Below, piece by piece: positions 62,043 to 64,000 of a stretch of 64,000 bases of DNA. Source of the stretch: Firm-13 sp964617375 (GTDB lineage: Bacteria; Bacillota; Clostridia; Saccharofermentanales; Saccharofermentanaceae); assembly GCA_964617375.1 (NCBI GenBank), contig CAZTXQ010000008.1, positions 10,261 to 74,260 of the forward strand, in the 5' to 3' direction. The stretch's first letter is position 1; every line of letters begins with the position of its first letter. The translations under genes were made by a program, and so were the position numbers. The notes beneath the pieces are model-generated. The model was not told the origin of the DNA, ran no database searches, and was given only the letters and a program-made list of their open reading frames with translations.

Positions 62043-63530
62043 TCAGATGGGTTTTTCCGTGCATAAAACGTAATTGCGATTTCGATTTTCTCCTTGTGCT
62101 TCGAGCAGCTTTCTTTCAGTCATTTCTCTCAAGATCTGTCTTGTCTGAGAGGCTTTAAGATTCAATACTTCCATTGCCTCAGAACTAGTAATAGAATCAT
62201 GGGTTTTCAAGTAATCCAAAATACATATGTAATTTGAGTTTGTTATCGCCGGTTTGTCGCCAGTTATCGCCGGTCTGTCGGCGGTTATCGCCGGTTTATC
62301 ACCGGTTATCGCCGGTTTATCACCGGTTATCGCCGGTTTATCGCCGGTTATCGCCGGTTTATCGCCGGTTATCGTCGGTTTGTCGCCGGTCATTGCCGGC
62401 AAAGACTTGTCTGGATGTCGGTTGTCTTCATGCTGTTCATTTAGTTCAGCAACACTTTCCGGGTAAGGGTATGTTATTCGAAGAAAATTAGTTGAAAAAA
62501 TAAATACTGACCGATCATATTTTTTCAAAATACGAGGAATACCTGAACCAATATGCTCAACTAGGCGTACATCTTTGAAGATGCGCATCAACTCTCTATT
62601 TTTGGGAGCTGAAAAACCTTGATAGAATTCTTCTTCCGTCATATCAATGGAAAGGCCGCCTGTTGAAGTTATAACGATTTTGTCAGAGTAGATTTCGAAA
62701 ACAGGCGGGATCTCGCGCGAATAATCATTATGTACAATTGCATTTACTACGGCCTCTCGAAGTGCAACGGGATCCGCAGGATAAATTTCTTCGCGTATTG
62801 AACTTGTGATTCGAGTCAGCGGAACATTTTCAATATCCAATCGATTAATGACATTAAAAGTTGATTTGATAAGGGAGCAGTACCCAAAGTCTTTGTTTTC
62901 GACTAAATCTGATTTGTCCCGACCACGATACTTTGCAATTTTGATTGAAATACTATTTTTGTCTGCCAAAAGATAAGCAAAATAATTGTATTTTCCATCT
63001 TCCGTCAATAAATCCAAATTTTTTGCAAATTGATCAGTAAGTGAGAGACCATTTTCTTCGTAGAAAATCTTCAACTGAACAAAGGTGAGATCCTGATTTG
63101 GTGCCGGGATATTTCTAAGTGAGGAGCGAGTTCTCCTGGAAAAAAGAGATTCGATCATGGCTGACGTCATTGGCTGCGTTGCAGTTCCAATACGAATAAA
63201 AGCACCTGCAGGTGACATTCCTTTAGAGCGAATATAATATGGCTTTTCAGACCCACTAAGGATAAGGATTTGAAGGACATTCTTTCCGTCATACGTTTGT
63301 GTTATGACATCAAATAGGCCCATAACAGATGGCTCTATGTTATTCCTTATTCGGTCGATGATCTTTCTTTGGAGGACATCGATGTCATCTACCCCAATAA
63401 CCTGGCCATCATCTGCAATACCAATATAGATTATGCCGCCCTCGCGAGAGTTCAGAAATCCAACAACTTCTTTTTCAAGTTGATCAGTCAATTTTACTTT
63501 GTATTCAGTTCTCTGATCTTCCGACTGCAT
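62043..63530 (-). CDS. AlbA_2/Schlafen-like ATP-binding protein
   Basis: A 495-residue protein; start at 63530 (MQSEDQRTEYK) behind GGAGGTACAAGTTG. The N-terminal AlbA_2 domain reads EYKVKLTDQLEKEVVGFLNSREGG and YIGIADDGQVIGV. A RecG-like HATPase segment REAVVNAIVHNDYS is followed by TSTGGLSIDM. Seven TGDKPAI heptads (62244-62390) separate it from a C-terminal winged helix (ITSSEAMEVLNLKASQTRQILREM). Such proteins occur in mobile elements and defence islands; function unproven. It lies just inside the attR-defined element. Confidence 0.87.
   Translation of the reverse strand: MQSEDQRTEYKVKLTDQLEKEVVGFLNSREGGIIYIGIADDGQVIGVDDIDVLQRKIIDRIRNNIEPSVMGLFDVITQTYDGKNVLQILILSGSEKPYYIRSKGMSPAGAFIRIGTATQPMTSAMIESLFSRRTRSSLRNIPAPNQDLTFVQLKIFYEENGLSLTDQFAKNLDLLTEDGKYNYFAYLLADKNSISIKIAKYRGRDKSDLVENKDFGYCSLIKSTFNVINRLDIENVPLTRITSSIREEIYPADPVALREAVVNAIVHNDYSREIPPVFEIYSDKIVITSTGGLSIDMTEEEFYQGFSAPKNRELMRIFKDVRLVEHIGSGIPRILKKYDRSVFIFSTNFLRITYPYPESVAELNEQHEDNRHPDKSLPAMTGDKPTITGDKPAITGDKPAITGDKPAITGDKPAITADRPAITGDKPAITNSNYICILDYLKTHDSITSSEAMEVLNLKASQTRQILREMTERKLLEAQGENRNRNYVLCTEKPI
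62244..62390 (-). repeat. 21-bp tandem repeat, seven units
   Basis: Seven in-frame 21-bp units coding for TGDKPAI (variants TGDKPTI and TADRPAI). They lie inside the AlbA_2 gene, and a change in number would keep the frame. The coding is Thr-Gly-Asp-Lys-Pro rich, a flexible linker. Confidence 0.9.
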
Positions 63531-63728
63531 CAACTTGTACCTCCGATAGCTTTTATCCAATTATATCACTGCTAGTTGACATTCAATTATTCTATTAACA
63601 AAATAAAGTCATTTGGAGCAGACTATATTTTGGAGAGCGATTTGATTTGCCACAGAATATGAGTTGTCGCAAATTATGCGATAACTGGTTTGTGTTCAAT
63701 CGACGACAATATACAGCTTTGGGACAAC

Positions 63729-63935
63729 TTAATGAATTTCGGCAAACTCATTAAGTATTGTACCCAGCAATATATAGATATCTGGCTGAACTCTTAAGAG
63801 CTCGCCTGAGACAACCATACTTGTTAGATAAACACGCGAAATACCAATGTGAGTAACGTCTTTAGACGCAATGACTCCATTGAGCTCGCTCGCGATTTCA
63901 ATTAAATCTTGTTAAATATGTTCGCGGGAAATCAC
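63729..63935 (-). pseudogene. AbiEi-like antitoxin fragment
   Basis: About 69 codons. From GTG 63933 (reverse complement of CAC) the frame reads, after a TAA at codon 8 (63912-63914), IEIASELNGVIASKDVTHIG and ISRVYLTSMVVSGELLRVQP before stopping at 63729. This resembles the N-terminal winged helix of AbiEi (type IV toxin-antitoxin antitoxin: a helix, GI-x-R-x-YL, then SGEL-x-RV). The intact protein is about 200 residues and no AbiEii toxin follows. The remainder, 63531-63728 and 63936-64000, shows no gene I can identify. Confidence 0.45.
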
Positions 63936-64000
63936 TCCTTTGTTACTGATCTGGTAATGTAAAAGTGGACACGGGAAACCTTGAGACAGATAATGTGAAA

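Noticed and set aside
62244..62390. CRISPR-like short repeat array
   Set aside because: The 21-bp units are in-frame codons for TGDKPAI within a long gene and have no spacers.

Overview
The window looks like chromosomal sequence of a low-to-mid GC Bacillota, most likely class Clostridia (Lachnospiraceae-like). The signs are GGAGG-type ribosome sites, TTGACA/TATAAT promoters, lipobox lipoproteins, YesM/YesN-type two-component regulators, an Agr/LytTR system and a typical gut/fibre carbohydrate gene set. It is a scaffold: 100 Ns at 16857-16956 mark an assembly gap, which falls beside a palindromic tandem repeat. This placement is inference from gene content; there is no rRNA.

Layout. 1-7793: a very large cyclic beta-1,2-glucan synthase, open at the left edge. 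7794-10552: a cluster of small envelope/stress-type genes (YggT-like with an in-frame stop, orphan Phd-like antitoxin, YtxH, DUF948-like, Lmo0937-like, CsbD). 10614-13875: a MarR regulator, two ArsA-family ATPases and a small Cys-containing protein between them, tied together by three copies of one operator-like motif. 13900-16850: metNIQ methionine ABC transporter, preceded by promoter, methionine-rich leader peptide and terminator, the layout of a classical transcription attenuator. 16857-19100: gap plus four families of palindromic or tandem repeats around a GH43 lipoprotein. 19151-25123: MarR/hydrolase pair, MarR/DHA2 exporter pair and a DHH phosphoesterase. 25476-31883 (minus strand): an ABC exporter operon and a radical SAM - tRNA-dihydrouridine synthase - ferredoxin aldo/keto reductase operon. 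31998-36716: Xre/DUF3169 pair, AAA/DUF4143 ATPase, HTH protein, isoaspartyl methyltransferase and SDR.

36954-47073: an AgrC-type kinase and LytTR regulator diverge from a 25-residue secretable peptide and a 2017-residue repeat-rich surface protein; then a cytidylate-kinase-like protein and a SIMPL lipoprotein. 47281-49470: a PAS-GGDEF-HD-GYP c-di-GMP protein. 49763-61525: a complete glycan-use locus (GH127, AraC regulator, YesM/YesN pair, binding protein, two permeases, GH31), probably for arabinose- and xylose-decorated plant polymers.

At 61800-61844 lies the 3' part of a tRNA-Thr, followed on its own strand by its terminator, without the 5' half. This is the signature of an attR site, so everything to the right (AlbA_2/Schlafen-like protein with TGDKPAI repeats, broken AbiEi-like antitoxin) is probably the end of an integrated element.

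The most interesting signals are the Met-leader attenuator, the MarR/ArsA regulon, the covarying palindromes near the gap, the tRNA-Thr attachment site, and the Agr-like system with an orphan short peptide.
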